Positions 28,376 to 37,632 of a stretch of DNA of 64,000 nucleotides are shown piece by piece. Source of the DNA: Desulforhopalus sp. IMCC35007 (GTDB taxonomy: Bacteria; Desulfobacterota; Desulfobulbia; Desulfobulbales; Desulfocapsaceae); the NCBI RefSeq assembly GCF_005116575.1, contig NZ_SWCN01000004.1:124001-188000 (forward strand). The letters run 5' to 3'. The position numbers and the translations under genes are program-made. Positions within the stretch are counted from its first letter, which is position 1, and the number at the start of each line of letters is the position of its first letter. The notes beneath the pieces were generated by a model. That model did not search any database. It had not been told where the DNA came from and saw only the letters and a list, made by a program, of their open reading frames with translations.

Positions 28376-29395
28376 ATGAATCAGTTAAAGCATGTCGTTC
28401 CTTCGATAGTTGCCGCATTTTGTCTCAGCGCGGGTGTTGCAATGGCAGGAACCTTAGATGATGTAAAGGCAAAAGGTTTCATTCAGGCTGGCGTCAACGG
28501 CGATCTCTTTGGATTTGCAAAACCCGATGAAAAAGGCGTGTGGAAAGGACTTGATGTTGACACTGCCCGTGCAGTCGCCGCTGCTGTGTTTGGAGATGCC
28601 GACAAAGTGAAATACACCCCGCTTACCGCAAAAACCCGTTTCACCGCTCTGCAGTCCGGAGAAGTTGATGTACTCACCCGTAACGCCACCCAGACTCTCA
28701 GTCGTGACAGCTCACTTGGTCTCAATTTTGCCCATGTCAATTTCTACGATGGCCAGGGGTTTCTTGTCCCCAAGGCACTTGGTGTGAAAAGCGCAAAAGA
28801 GCTTGACGGAGCATCCGTGTGTGTTCTTCCAGGAACCACAACCGAGCAGAATGTTGCGGATTACTTTCGTGTGCAAAAATTGACCATGAATCCAGTTGTC
28901 ATCGAAAACACGGCAGAACTGTCCAAAGCCTTTTTTGCTGGCCGCTGCGACTGCATGACCTCTGATGCCTCCCAACTCGCCGGGATACGTGCTGTTGCAC
29001 CAAACCCAAGCGATTACACGATCCTGCCGGAGATCATCTCAAAAGAGCCTCTGGCTCCTGCTGTCCGCCACGGAGATGACCAGTGGCTTGATATCGTCAA
29101 CTATTCCGTTCTCGCCCTCATTGCCGCTGAAGAGATGGGAATCACCTCTGCAAATGTTGACGAGATGCTCAAGAGCACCGACCCTTCAATCCAAAGATTT
29201 CTCGGTGTCACCGAAGGTAACGGCAAAGCGCTCGGCCTCGATGAAAAATGGGCATACAATATCATCAAGCAGGTTGGTAACTATGCTGAGGTTTTCGAGA
29301 GAAACGTTGGAACACAAACTCCACTCATGATCGAGCGTGGTCTGAATGCACTTTGGAACAACGGTGGCTTGATGTATTCACCTCCTTTTAAGTAA
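28376..29395 (+). CDS. aapJ: General L-amino acid ABC transporter, periplasmic binding protein
   Basis: Binds amino acids in the periplasm and delivers them to the AapQM permease. 339 residues with signal peptide MNQLKHVVPSIVAAFCLSAG followed by an AMA-type cleavage site. The SBP family 3 fold is shown by VWKGLDVDTARAVAAAVFG and VDVLTRNATQTLSRD. Start at ATG 28376 after GGAGG; an ATG at 28361 in frame lies before that site and is less likely. First gene of aapJQMP. A strong hairpin follows, which would allow higher expression than the permease genes. Confidence 0.93.
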   Translation: MNQLKHVVPSIVAAFCLSAGVAMAGTLDDVKAKGFIQAGVNGDLFGFAKPDEKGVWKGLDVDTARAVAAAVFGDADKVKYTPLTAKTRFTALQSGEVDVLTRNATQTLSRDSSLGLNFAHVNFYDGQGFLVPKALGVKSAKELDGASVCVLPGTTTEQNVADYFRVQKLTMNPVVIENTAELSKAFFAGRCDCMTSDASQLAGIRAVAPNPSDYTILPEIISKEPLAPAVRHGDDQWLDIVNYSVLALIAAEEMGITSANVDEMLKSTDPSIQRFLGVTEGNGKALGLDEKWAYNIIKQVGNYAEVFERNVGTQTPLMIERGLNALWNNGGLMYSPPFK

Positions 29396-29413
29396 GACAA
29401 GGCTACAAACCAC

Positions 29414-29446
29414 ATGCCCGGCTTGTCCATGGCCGGGCATCGTTTT
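29414..29446 (+). terminator. Hairpin between aapJ and aapQ (partial terminator or mRNA stabiliser)
   Basis: ATGCCCGGC (29414-29422) pairs with GCCGGGCAT (29432-29440) around a 9-base loop, followed by CGTTTT. Such hairpins after binding-protein genes set the ratio of binding protein to permease. Confidence 0.75.
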
Positions 29447-29454
29447 ATCTATGT

Positions 29455-29527
29455 AGTACCTTGGAAATTCATTTATTGTTTTTTTGAGTGAATTTCGTGA
29501 AGGTACTTATCCCGTTTGTCGGGGTTA
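29455..29527 (+). repeat. Inverted-repeat element, copy 2 (upstream of aapQ)
   Basis: Left arm AGTACCTTGGAAATTCA (29455-29471) mirrors TGAATTTC...AAGGTACT (about 29489-29507), followed by TATCCCGTTTGTCGGGGTTA, nearly identical to the tail of copy 1 at 21866-21886. It ends just before the aapQ start codon. Confidence 0.65.
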
Positions 29528-29528
29528 G

Positions 29529-30707
29529 GTGAATATGCAAACTACAGCTCCAGAAAAAATCCCATTTTTCCGCGATCCGACAAAGCTCGCAATATTTTAT
29601 CAATTCCTCACCGTTCTCGGGGTTGGACTCCTCAGTTATTATCTGATCAGCAACACACTCGCCAACCTGGAAAGACAATCCATCTCCACAGGCTTTGGCT
29701 TTTTTGACAGAGAAGCCGCTTTTGAAATAGGGGAATCTTTTATCGAGTATTCTGCGGCCGATTCATATGGCCGTGCCCTTGCCGTCGGTTTCCTCAACAC
29801 CCTTTCGGTTTCATTCATCGGAATTATTCTGACGGTTATCCTGGGTACCTTTATCGGAGTGGCGAGGCTTTCAACGAACTGGCTTGTGGCAAAACTTTCA
29901 GCAGCCTATATTGAATTTTTTCAGGACATTCCGATTCTGCTCCAGCTCTTTTTCTGGTATGCATTTTTCTACGAGATTCTCCCGTCACCACGTCAGGCCC
30001 TGAACCCGCTCCCCGGACTTTTCCTCTGCAACCGTGGCCTTATTTTTGGGGTACCGGAGTGGCATAGCGCCTTTCTCTATGGAGGAATCGCTTTTCTCAT
30101 CGGCTTGATAGTTGTGTATTTCATAAAAAAATGGGCAGCAAAACGACAGGCTGCCACTGGCTTGATTTTTCCAACAGCTAAAGTATCAGTGGCTATTCTG
30201 CTCGGCTTGCCAGTTCTTGTATGGTTTTTAAGTGGCGCCCCCACAGCCATGAACATCCCAAGCCTTAAAGGGTTTAACTTCAAGGGCGGAGTATCCATCA
30301 GCCCTGAGTTTACTGCTCTCCTGCTTGGTCTGGTGCTCTATACCGCAGCCTTTGTTGCAGAAGTCGTGCGGGCTGGCATTCAGTCTGTGAGTAAAGGGCA
30401 AAAAGAAGCCGCACTATCCATTGGTCTTAGGCCAGGGCAGGTTCTCAACCTCGTCATTCTCCCTCAGGCCCTGCGGGTAATTGTCCCGCCACTCACAAGC
30501 CAGCTGCTGAACCTGACAAAAAACAGCTCACTTGCCGTGGCAATCGGATACCCTGATTTTGTCTCGGTTGCCGGAACAACGATTAACCAGACAGGCCAGG
30601 CCATTGAAGGTGTTGCCCTGATTATGATCGTATACCTGATTTTCAGTTTGTCGACTTCGGCTTACATGAACTGGTACAATAAAAAAATTGCCCTTGTGGA
30701 AAGATAG
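29529..30707 (+). CDS. aapQ: General L-amino acid ABC transporter permease AapQ
   Basis: Inner-membrane permease of 392 residues (HisM/HisQ family). Multiple membrane helices; the ATPase-contact EAA loop appears as EAALSIGLRPGQVLNLVILP near residue 290, and an insertion separates the first helices as is usual for AapQ. Start is GTG 29529 or ATG 29535. Second gene of the aap operon. Confidence 0.92.
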   Translation: MNMQTTAPEKIPFFRDPTKLAIFYQFLTVLGVGLLSYYLISNTLANLERQSISTGFGFFDREAAFEIGESFIEYSAADSYGRALAVGFLNTLSVSFIGIILTVILGTFIGVARLSTNWLVAKLSAAYIEFFQDIPILLQLFFWYAFFYEILPSPRQALNPLPGLFLCNRGLIFGVPEWHSAFLYGGIAFLIGLIVVYFIKKWAAKRQAATGLIFPTAKVSVAILLGLPVLVWFLSGAPTAMNIPSLKGFNFKGGVSISPEFTALLLGLVLYTAAFVAEVVRAGIQSVSKGQKEAALSIGLRPGQVLNLVILPQALRVIVPPLTSQLLNLTKNSSLAVAIGYPDFVSVAGTTINQTGQAIEGVALIMIVYLIFSLSTSAYMNWYNKKIALVER

Positions 30708-30716
30708 ATATCAACC

Positions 30717-31811
30717 ATGGAAGACACTCTACATCCCAACACCACCAAGGAAATCAAACCTCCGGTAATTAATATCGGCATTATCGGATGGATCCGTGCC
30801 AACCTGTTTAATGGCTGGTTTAACACATTGCTGACCCTGGTATTTGCCTATGTTCTGTTTCTGACGGTACCGCCCTTTATAAACTGGGCACTCATCAACA
30901 GCAGCTGGTTTACAACCAGCGAAGAATGTAAGGCAAGCGGTGGAGCCTGCTGGTCTGTTGTCACGACCAATATACGGTTTATGCTTTTTGGCTTTTACCC
31001 CCACGCCCTTCAATGGAGACCGCTGCTTGCCATCGTTATCCTTATAGCACTGCTGATCTACAGCCGAAATCGCAATCACTGGCGCAAAAGCCTTGCTTAC
31101 GCATGGGCTATAGGTCTTTTCACCATGGGTTTGTTGCTTAAAGGCGGTCTTTTCGGCCTCGAATCCGTTGAAAGTACAAAATGGGGAGGACTCCCCCTTA
31201 CCCTGCTTCTTTCTGTTTTTGGACTCACTGCCGCCTATCCCGTTGGCATCATCCTGGCTCTTGGCCGGCAATCCAAAATGCCCATCGTCAAATCATTTTG
31301 CGTGATATATATCGAACTGATCCGCGGAGTACCACTGATCAGTCTGCTCTTCATGTCCTCGGTGGTTTTCCCTCTGTTTCTGCCCGAAGGGATGACCATC
31401 AATCCCATCCTGCGTGCTCAGGTGGCAATCATCATGTTTACGGCCGCCTATATTGCAGAGGTGGTGCGCGGCGGGCTCCAGGGAGTTGATAAGGGGCAGT
31501 ACGAGGCCGCTCAATCGCTGGGGCTCAATTATTTTCAGTCCATGCGACGTATTATCCTGCCTCAGGCGCTGAAAATTGTCATCCCCCCTTCCGTGAGTAT
31601 TTTAATTTCTGCCTTTAAAGATACCTCACTGGTAGTCATCATTGCACTCTATGATCTCCTCAAGACAACACAGACAACGCTTACAGATCCGAAATGGATG
31701 GGATACTCTTCGGAAGCGTATATCTTTGTGGCATTAATTTATTTTGTCTGCTGCTTTTTCATGTCAAACTATAGTCGAAAACTTGAAAAGGAACTGGATA
31801 CCAGCCTCTAA
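30717..31811 (+). CDS. aapM: General L-amino acid ABC transporter permease AapM
   Basis: Second permease subunit, 364 residues, pairing with AapQ. Long N-terminal region with several helices, then the permease domain with EAA loop EAAQSLGLNYFQSMRRIILP. Starts 9 bp after aapQ. Confidence 0.92.
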   Translation: MEDTLHPNTTKEIKPPVINIGIIGWIRANLFNGWFNTLLTLVFAYVLFLTVPPFINWALINSSWFTTSEECKASGGACWSVVTTNIRFMLFGFYPHALQWRPLLAIVILIALLIYSRNRNHWRKSLAYAWAIGLFTMGLLLKGGLFGLESVESTKWGGLPLTLLLSVFGLTAAYPVGIILALGRQSKMPIVKSFCVIYIELIRGVPLISLLFMSSVVFPLFLPEGMTINPILRAQVAIIMFTAAYIAEVVRGGLQGVDKGQYEAAQSLGLNYFQSMRRIILPQALKIVIPPSVSILISAFKDTSLVVIIALYDLLKTTQTTLTDPKWMGYSSEAYIFVALIYFVCCFFMSNYSRKLEKELDTSL

Positions 31812-31853
31812 TCTTATTCACGATTCTTAGTAAAATAGAACCAGGAAAAATTG

Positions 31854-32621
31854 ATGAACTCTGACCTTACCGATACGAACAGTCAAGAAGATCCAATAAT
31901 CACCATCGAAGGAATGCATAAATGGTATGGAGATTTCCACGTACTTAAAGACATCAACCTCACGGTCCAAAAAGGTGAAAGGATCGTCATATGTGGCCCC
32001 TCAGGGTCTGGCAAGTCAACCCTTATTCGCTGCATAAACAGGCTTGAAGAGCACCAACGGGGCAAGATTATTGTTGATGGCATCGAGCTCACCAACGATT
32101 TGAAAAACATAGAGAAAATCAGAGTGGAAGTCGGTATGGTTTTCCAGCATTTCAATCTTTTTCCCCATCTCACCATTCTGGAAAACCTCACCCTCGGCCC
32201 GATCTGGGTTCGTAAAACCCCCAAAAAAGAGGCTGAGGAAACCGCAATGTATTATCTGGAAAAAGTGCGCATTGCTGAACAGGCTCTAAAATTTCCGGGA
32301 CAGCTCTCCGGAGGCCAGCAACAACGTGTGGCCATCGCCAGAAGCCTCTGCATGAAACCCAACGTCATTCTCTTTGATGAACCGACCTCAGCCCTTGACC
32401 CTGAGATGGTGAAAGAGGTTCTCGATGTTATGATCAGCCTTGCACAGGAAGGCATGACCATGCTGGTGGTCAGCCATGAGATGGGTTTTGCAAAAAGCGT
32501 TGCCCACCGGGTCCTGTTTATGGATGGTGGAGAGGTACTGGAAGAGAACGAACCAAACGAATTTTTCGGCAACCCTCAACATGAACGGACCAAACTCTTT
32601 CTCAGTCAGATTCTTGATTAA
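31854..32621 (+). CDS. aapP: General L-amino acid ABC transporter ATPase AapP
   Basis: ATPase of the Aap importer, 255 residues. Walker [13 protein letters not shown] signature LSGGQQQR, Walker [13 protein letters not shown] and switch histidine in VVSHEM. ATG 31854 follows AGGAAAAA; the TTG one codon upstream is less likely. Completes the binding protein-permease-permease-ATPase set. Confidence 0.95.
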   Translation: MNSDLTDTNSQEDPIITIEGMHKWYGDFHVLKDINLTVQKGERIVICGPSGSGKSTLIRCINRLEEHQRGKIIVDGIELTNDLKNIEKIRVEVGMVFQHFNLFPHLTILENLTLGPIWVRKTPKKEAEETAMYYLEKVRIAEQALKFPGQLSGGQQQRVAIARSLCMKPNVILFDEPTSALDPEMVKEVLDVMISLAQEGMTMLVVSHEMGFAKSVAHRVLFMDGGEVLEENEPNEFFGNPQHERTKLFLSQILD

Positions 32622-32644
32622 AAAAGGTCACTCTGGAGGGGGTT

Positions 32645-33268
32645 GTGATTAACGCATCTTTACTCGCACTGTTTGTGCCGACCTTTTTTATAGTCTCTGT
32701 TACCCCTGGGATGTGCATGACCCTGTCGCTCACTCTCGGCATGTCAATCGGACTCCGACGAACCTTTTACATGATGTGGGGGGAACTGGCCGGAGTCGCT
32801 CTGGTTTCTATTGCAGCTGTTGCAGGTGTTGCAACTGTAATGTTGAGATACCCGGAAGCCTTCACCCTGCTCAAATACGGAGGAGGTGGCTACCTGATGT
32901 ACCTTGGGGCGCAGATGTGGCTGTGCCGGGGCAAGATGGCGTTTCCTGATCACACTGGCACCGGTCTCCCTGTACCTCCTTCTGAACTTATGATGCAGGG
33001 CTTTATCACCGCAATTGCTAATCCAAAGGGCTGGGCCTTTATGATATCCCTCTTCCCTCCGTTCATCGACCGGCAATACCCGGTGATTCCTCAGATCACG
33101 ATCCTGCTTTCCATCATCCTGGTCATAGAGTTTGCCTGTCTGATCATTTACGCCAGCGGAGGTAAACGTCTGCGTACTTTTTTAAGCAAGAGAGGGGGAA
33201 CACAGCTACTCAACAGAATTTCAGGTATCCTTATGATAGCCGTTGGTTTATGGCTTGCCCTTGGCTAG
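32645..33268 (+). CDS. LysE/RhtB-family amino acid exporter
   Basis: 207-residue inner-membrane exporter with about six helices. The N-terminal VTPGMCMTLSLTLGMSIGLRR and ANPKGWAFMISLFPPFID are typical of the LysE superfamily, which excretes amino acids or homoserine lactones. GTG start at 32645 follows GGAGGGGG, only 23 bp after aapP, so import and export genes probably share a transcript. Confidence 0.88.
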   Translation: MINASLLALFVPTFFIVSVTPGMCMTLSLTLGMSIGLRRTFYMMWGELAGVALVSIAAVAGVATVMLRYPEAFTLLKYGGGGYLMYLGAQMWLCRGKMAFPDHTGTGLPVPPSELMMQGFITAIANPKGWAFMISLFPPFIDRQYPVIPQITILLSIILVIEFACLIIYASGGKRLRTFLSKRGGTQLLNRISGILMIAVGLWLALG

Positions 33269-33278
33269 CCTCCTCTTT

Positions 33279-33349
33279 GCCTGCAGCAGAACATTTAACC
33301 AAAGGCGACATTTCTTGTAAAAGAACGCCGTCCAGACCAGGCTGCAGGC
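33279..33349. repeat. Nested inverted repeat between converging genes
   Basis: GCCTGCAGC (33279-33287) pairs with GCTGCAGGC (33341-33349). Inside lie GGCG/CGCC and TTCTT/AAGAA pairs, so a 71-base fold is possible. No T-run follows on either strand, so it is not a standard terminator. Confidence 0.4.
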
Positions 33350-33381
33350 AGCAATTATAAACGAACTTCCGCTCTTTCCGG

Positions 33382-33777
33382 CTATGAGCAGCCGCAACCA
33401 CAGGACCCACCTGAGCCACAGCCGCTTGCAGAACGGGCAAGGGCTGCCACCACTTCCCGATTGTCCACATCCTCAAGCTTTACAAGCTCAATTTCAAAGA
33501 CCAGGTTCTCAGGTAACACTTTTCCTTCAATGAGTTCCCGAACCTCAGAAAACAGGCCACCAAACGATTCTCCAACAGCGGCAGATTTCACTTCAAACTT
33601 CACCCGCTGCCCAACGCTGCAGGACTCAAGACACCGCTCAAATGGCGAAAGACCATCACGCCCAAGACCATAAATAAACGAAAATGTTCTCTGTTTTTCT
33701 GATTCGACATGACTGGATAGCCCATGCTCCAAACAAACGGAAACAACTATTTTTTTCATAGTTTTCAACTCTGACAC
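33382..33777 (-). CDS. FKBP/SlyD-like small protein with Cys-Gly-rich tail
   Basis: 131 residues. The central FSFIYGLGRDGLSPFERCLES and VGQRVKFEV resemble an FKBP-type peptidyl-prolyl isomerase fold. The C-terminus GCGSGGSCGCGCS would bind metal, like the His/Cys tail of SlyD. GTG start at 33777 is well placed after AAGGAGGTG; an internal ATG at codon 7 is possible. Isomerase activity and metal are inferred. Confidence 0.55.
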   Translation of the reverse strand: MSELKTMKKIVVSVCLEHGLSSHVESEKQRTFSFIYGLGRDGLSPFERCLESCSVGQRVKFEVKSAAVGESFGGLFSEVRELIEGKVLPENLVFEIELVKLEDVDNREVVAALARSASGCGSGGSCGCGCS

Positions 33778-33974
33778 AACAGCACCTCCTTATTCGTAAA
33801 AGTTCATATGATAGTTTCAAAGTGAAAAGACGATAAACATCTGTACAATCCATACCAGGCAGCCAAGGAGCTTAACCACGCTGAATATACTCTCTTTTCC
33901 TGCTTTGCAACTGTGGTCGAATCTGTTACATATTCAGAGTTACCTTTCGCCAACACCTAACTACAGGAGCTGAG

Positions 33975-34109
33975 ATGGTCGATTCCAGAGAAAGAGAAGA
34001 AAAGAAAGAAGCCGCTGAAGAACAAGAAAACATTATCATCGTTATCTTAAAAAAATTATTGGAAATCAATTATTTCACATACGGTGGCAAAAAAGAGATT
34101 CTAAAATAA
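33975..34109 (+). CDS. Small hypothetical protein (44 aa)
   Basis: ATG at 33975 six bases after AGGAG, 44 codons, TAA at 34107-34109. The first half is highly charged (REREEKKEAAEEQE), then a hydrophobic IIIVILKKLLEI stretch and a basic end. It could form an amphipathic helix. It converges with the kinase gene at 34116. No family recognised; supported only by its ribosome binding site and codon pattern. Confidence 0.5.
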   Translation: MVDSREREEKKEAAEEQENIIIVILKKLLEINYFTYGGKKEILK

Positions 34110-34115
34110 CGCCCT

Positions 34116-36419
34116 TTACAGATTGTTTTCACAGCTTCGAAGAACACGGGAAAGGTCAAGCAATTGTACAGGTTTGGTCAAAATATCATCAAATCCAGCT
34201 TCAACTGTCTCGGATTGTGAAATTTTGTCCTTATTTTCTGGAAATACAATCAACCTGACTTTTGTACACTTCCTGGTAAACATCCCGAGGATATCCGCTT
34301 TTTTCTTTCCCTCCAGTAGGCACTGATCTATCAGTACTACCACGTTTTTTATCTTTTCTCGGGCAAGTCGGTCAACTATCCCTGCGGTTTCCTCCAGGGA
34401 GTGACAGCCAAGGTGCTCATACCCTAAATACGAAAGCATCTCTTTCACAAGATCATGAACGGCCTCATCCTTATCCGTAACAACCACAACCCCCTTTCCC
34501 GTTGGCACAATCTGTTCCACCTTTTTTTTCACTAGCCCATCCCCCCCAACAGCAGGAAGATAGAGGGTAACCAGGCAGCCCTTATCCGGTTCGGACTCTA
34601 AAAATATAGCTCCATTATGCTTTACGACGATTGAACGTACGATCGACAGTCCCAGACCGCTGCCTTTATTACTGTCTTTTTCTTTGGTGGAAAAATAGGG
34701 ATCGAAGACATTGTCAATCAGATGGGGTTCAACACCTGAACCTGTATCCGCTATGGTGATTTTCACATACGCCCCTTTCTCCAGGGTTGCCACTTCCTTC
34801 GCGCCAAGTTGCTGGTTGCGACAGCAGAGAGTAACGGTCCCTTTGCCATCAATGGCTTCTTTCGCATTGAGAATGATACTTTGTATAACACTGTCGATCT
34901 GATTTTTGTCCATTGGAACCTTCCACAACCCGTCTTCAAGGTCAAGCTCACAGGTCACTCTGCTGCCAGCAAGGGCAAGAGGAATGGAGATTTGCAACAG
35001 ATCCGGCAGCTGTTCAATTGTGGTAACAGGATCACTCGTCTTGGCGAAACTTAACAGTTTTGCAGTAAGATCTCTTGCCCGAAGTGATGCCTTCCTTGCT
35101 TCAGTCAGGAGATTTTGAGCCTGGTCATCCTGGTCGACAAGCCGTTCTACCAGGGAGATATTACCTAGAATGACGGCAAGAATATTATTGAAATCATGGG
35201 CAATGCCTCGGGCAAGAACACGAACTGATTCAAGTTTCCTCATTTTATGGAGTTCACTTTCTATGAGCAGGCGGGAGGTAATATCTTCAAAGTTAAGAAC
35301 AATTCCCTGTACTCCACCACTGAGCAGGGCATGCCTGCCCTGGACAGCACAAGCGATGAGTGATCCATCTTTTTTCTGCAACTCAGTTTGGTGTTGGAAC
35401 AGACCCTGATCGTCCAACTGTGAAGAATGATCAAGAAATGCATGAAACTCCCCTTCGTCTGCAAAAAACAGCCTTGCTGATTTGCCAACTATTTCTTCTG
35501 AGTCGAAACCAATTATCCTGAAGAATTCACGATTAGCCCGCAATATTTTCAATTCGTTTGTTACAAAAACGATACCCACGGAAGAGTTGTCGAGAAGCGC
35601 CTGCACTTCTTCTCCTGCAATCTGCAAATGACGGTTGCTCGTTTCAGCGAGGTTTTTGGCAAGATAAAGCTCGGCGGTTCGTTCCTCTACCTTTTTCTCA
35701 AGAGATCTATAGGAATCGTTGAGTTTCCCACTCATAAGATTGATTGATCCGGCAAGCTCTCCTATCTCATCATTTCGCTCAGAAATATCAGAGGTTACAA
35801 ATTTACCATCAGCAATAGTCCTGGTGGTTTTAGACAACCTCAGGATTGGCCGGACTAATTGCTGATGTATAAAAAAGCTAACGGCTCCACCTATGAGAAC
35901 AACACCAAAACAAAAACCGACAATAATATACAGCGTGGTTCGATTAATATTGGAATAGATTGGCTCGACATACAAACCAACATCCACACGACCGTAGGAA
36001 ATACGATTCTCACTTATTTCTGCGCTAAAAACCTGGATTCGATTCGCATTGTGATCAACTGTCTTTCCCCCATTTTTCGCCTTCTCTCTGGTTCGAGTCA
36101 GTAAGGTTCCATTTTTATCATAAATGTTACAAAATGCGATCAGTTGCCCCTGTTCAAACTGGAAAGCGTAGTTTTCCAGGTGGTAAATGCTGTATTTCTG
36201 TATGGGAACAATAGAGATATTTGCAATAAACTGACTCACCTCACGACCGTAATTTTCAAGCTGTCCCAGCATTCTTGAGCGTTGCTGAGTTATTGCCAGT
36301 TTTGCAAAAAAGATCAATAAGACACAGAGAATGAGCATGATGCCAGCGGTGATGCGACAACGTATGCCTGCCCATGTGCACCATCGCCTTGGGTTAATTA
36401 TTTTCTTTATATCAATCAT
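34116..36419 (-). CDS. Hybrid sensor histidine kinase (HAMP, PAS, HisKA, HATPase, REC)
   Basis: 767 residues. Two N-terminal membrane helices flank a periplasmic part of about 130 residues; then HAMP, a PAS domain (about 270-385), phospho-acceptor histidine in ARGIAHDFNNIL near residue 407, an HATPase (about 470-630) and a C-terminal receiver with putative phospho-aspartate in VVLIDQCL near 693. It starts 85 bp after the BMP-family gene on the same strand, which suggests that the binding protein presents the ligand. Confidence 0.88.
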   Translation of the reverse strand: MIDIKKIINPRRWCTWAGIRCRITAGIMLILCVLLIFFAKLAITQQRSRMLGQLENYGREVSQFIANISIVPIQKYSIYHLENYAFQFEQGQLIAFCNIYDKNGTLLTRTREKAKNGGKTVDHNANRIQVFSAEISENRISYGRVDVGLYVEPIYSNINRTTLYIIVGFCFGVVLIGGAVSFFIHQQLVRPILRLSKTTRTIADGKFVTSDISERNDEIGELAGSINLMSGKLNDSYRSLEKKVEERTAELYLAKNLAETSNRHLQIAGEEVQALLDNSSVGIVFVTNELKILRANREFFRIIGFDSEEIVGKSARLFFADEGEFHAFLDHSSQLDDQGLFQHQTELQKKDGSLIACAVQGRHALLSGGVQGIVLNFEDITSRLLIESELHKMRKLESVRVLARGIAHDFNNILAVILGNISLVERLVDQDDQAQNLLTEARKASLRARDLTAKLLSFAKTSDPVTTIEQLPDLLQISIPLALAGSRVTCELDLEDGLWKVPMDKNQIDSVIQSIILNAKEAIDGKGTVTLCCRNQQLGAKEVATLEKGAYVKITIADTGSGVEPHLIDNVFDPYFSTKEKDSNKGSGLGLSIVRSIVVKHNGAIFLESEPDKGCLVTLYLPAVGGDGLVKKKVEQIVPTGKGVVVVTDKDEAVHDLVKEMLSYLGYEHLGCHSLEETAGIVDRLAREKIKNVVVLIDQCLLEGKKKADILGMFTRKCTKVRLIVFPENKDKISQSETVEAGFDDILTKPVQLLDLSRVLRSCENNL

Positions 36420-36503
36420 TTATGAGTCAAAAAAAAGGGGACATCTCCTATAAAAGAGAGACAGGGAGAAGAATAATTTACACATGTGTAGAACAGCAGG
36501 AAA

Positions 36504-37535
36504 TCATCTGCTCTCATGAGTGCGTTTCAAATAGTTGCTTACTACTATTTTTTTTGTAATTATTTTACCTTTTATTTCATCCAGAGTCCGCCTGATCTCA
36601 TCTGTCACTGTCTCCCTGCTCAACAGCATTTGGGTCAGATTAACACCACCATTATCTAAATCAAAAGAGCGGAGACCCCGCACTGCTTGCCCCAAGCTTA
36701 TCTCGTGTAAAACATTATATACAGCAATGTCGAGGCGTTTCATAACACTGGTAAGAACATAACCTTTTGCCATATAGTCCTGATCGGCATCAACACCAAT
36801 GACGTAACGTTTACGCTCTGCCGCCGCTCGAATTACCCCATTTCCAGACAGGCCAGCAACACTGAAAATCACATCAACATCCTCATCGTACAGCCCAAGG
36901 GCCACAGAATAACCAAGGGACGGATCATCAAAACCGATTCCAATATTCCCGCCACCTTCAAGATAAGTCGTAACTACCCTCACATCTTTACTGATGTACT
37001 CAGCACCCTCTGTAAAGCCAAGCTGAAATGCCCGGATAACCTCAATATCCCTGCCGCCGACAAAACCCAGTTTCCCGCTTTTAGTCACCAGGGCCGCAAG
37101 AGCTCCCGCTAAAAAACCGCCTTCATGCTGGCTGAAAACGGTTGAGATAACATTGTCAAATCCCGTAAGCGGCCAATCGTTGAGGATGAAAAGACGCGTT
37201 GGATTCTCCAGAGCGGACTCTTTGACAACATCCGCAAATTCCCAGCCATTGGCAACAACAATATCAGCCCCGCTGTCGAGCAGATTCTCCATTTCAATCG
37301 CATGGGACAAAGGCCCGGTCTGACATTGGCGGACAATAAGAGTGAAACCAAAGTCGTTTCTGGCTTTCACAAGTCCGGCGTAGGTTATATCATTAAAGGA
37401 TTGATCTCCTAGTCCAGAAACAGGGACGAGAAAACCAACAGTAAGCTGGGCAAGGGAGGCTACAGGCAGGAACAGAAGAAAAATCAGAGCAAGAAAACCA
37501 TATTTACGAACAAGAAACTTTATCAAAAACTGCCT
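36504..37535 (-). CDS. BMP-family periplasmic binding protein (PnrA/Med-like)
   Basis: About 343 residues from an ATG at 37535 that begins a signal peptide (basic start, then ALIFLLFLPVASLA); the open frame extends to 37577. Sequence such as VGFLVPVSGLGDQSFNDITYAG and KLGFVGGRDIEVIRAFQLGFTEG is typical of the Bmp/PnrA family that binds nucleosides or similar ligands. No lipobox. No ABC permease or ATPase gene is nearby; the partner on the strand is a hybrid kinase, so a sensory role is likely. Confidence 0.85.
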   Translation of the reverse strand, partial: RQFLIKFLVRKYGFLALIFLLFLPVASLAQLTVGFLVPVSGLGDQSFNDITYAGLVKARNDFGFTLIVRQCQTGPLSHAIEMENLLDSGADIVVANGWEFADVVKESALENPTRLFILNDWPLTGFDNVISTVFSQHEGGFLAGALAALVTKSGKLGFVGGRDIEVIRAFQLGFTEGAEYISKDVRVVTTYLEGGGNIGIGFDDPSLGYSVALGLYDEDVDVIFSVAGLSGNGVIRAAAERKRYVIGVDADQDYMAKGYVLTSVMKRLDIAVYNVLHEISLGQAVRGLRSFDLDNGGVNLTQMLLSRETVTDEIRRTLDEIKGKIITKKIVVSNYLKRTHESR

Positions 37536-37632
37536 CATAAAGCTAAAAAGAAATGCATAAAAATCTAACGATAACAAGGACTCTACGCGTTATATCACAA
37601 AGAATCTATTTCTCAAAGTCGTCCCATCATTT

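Noticed and set aside
30729-31271. 180-codon minus-strand frame
   Set aside because: Shadow of aapM; charged, low-complexity translation.
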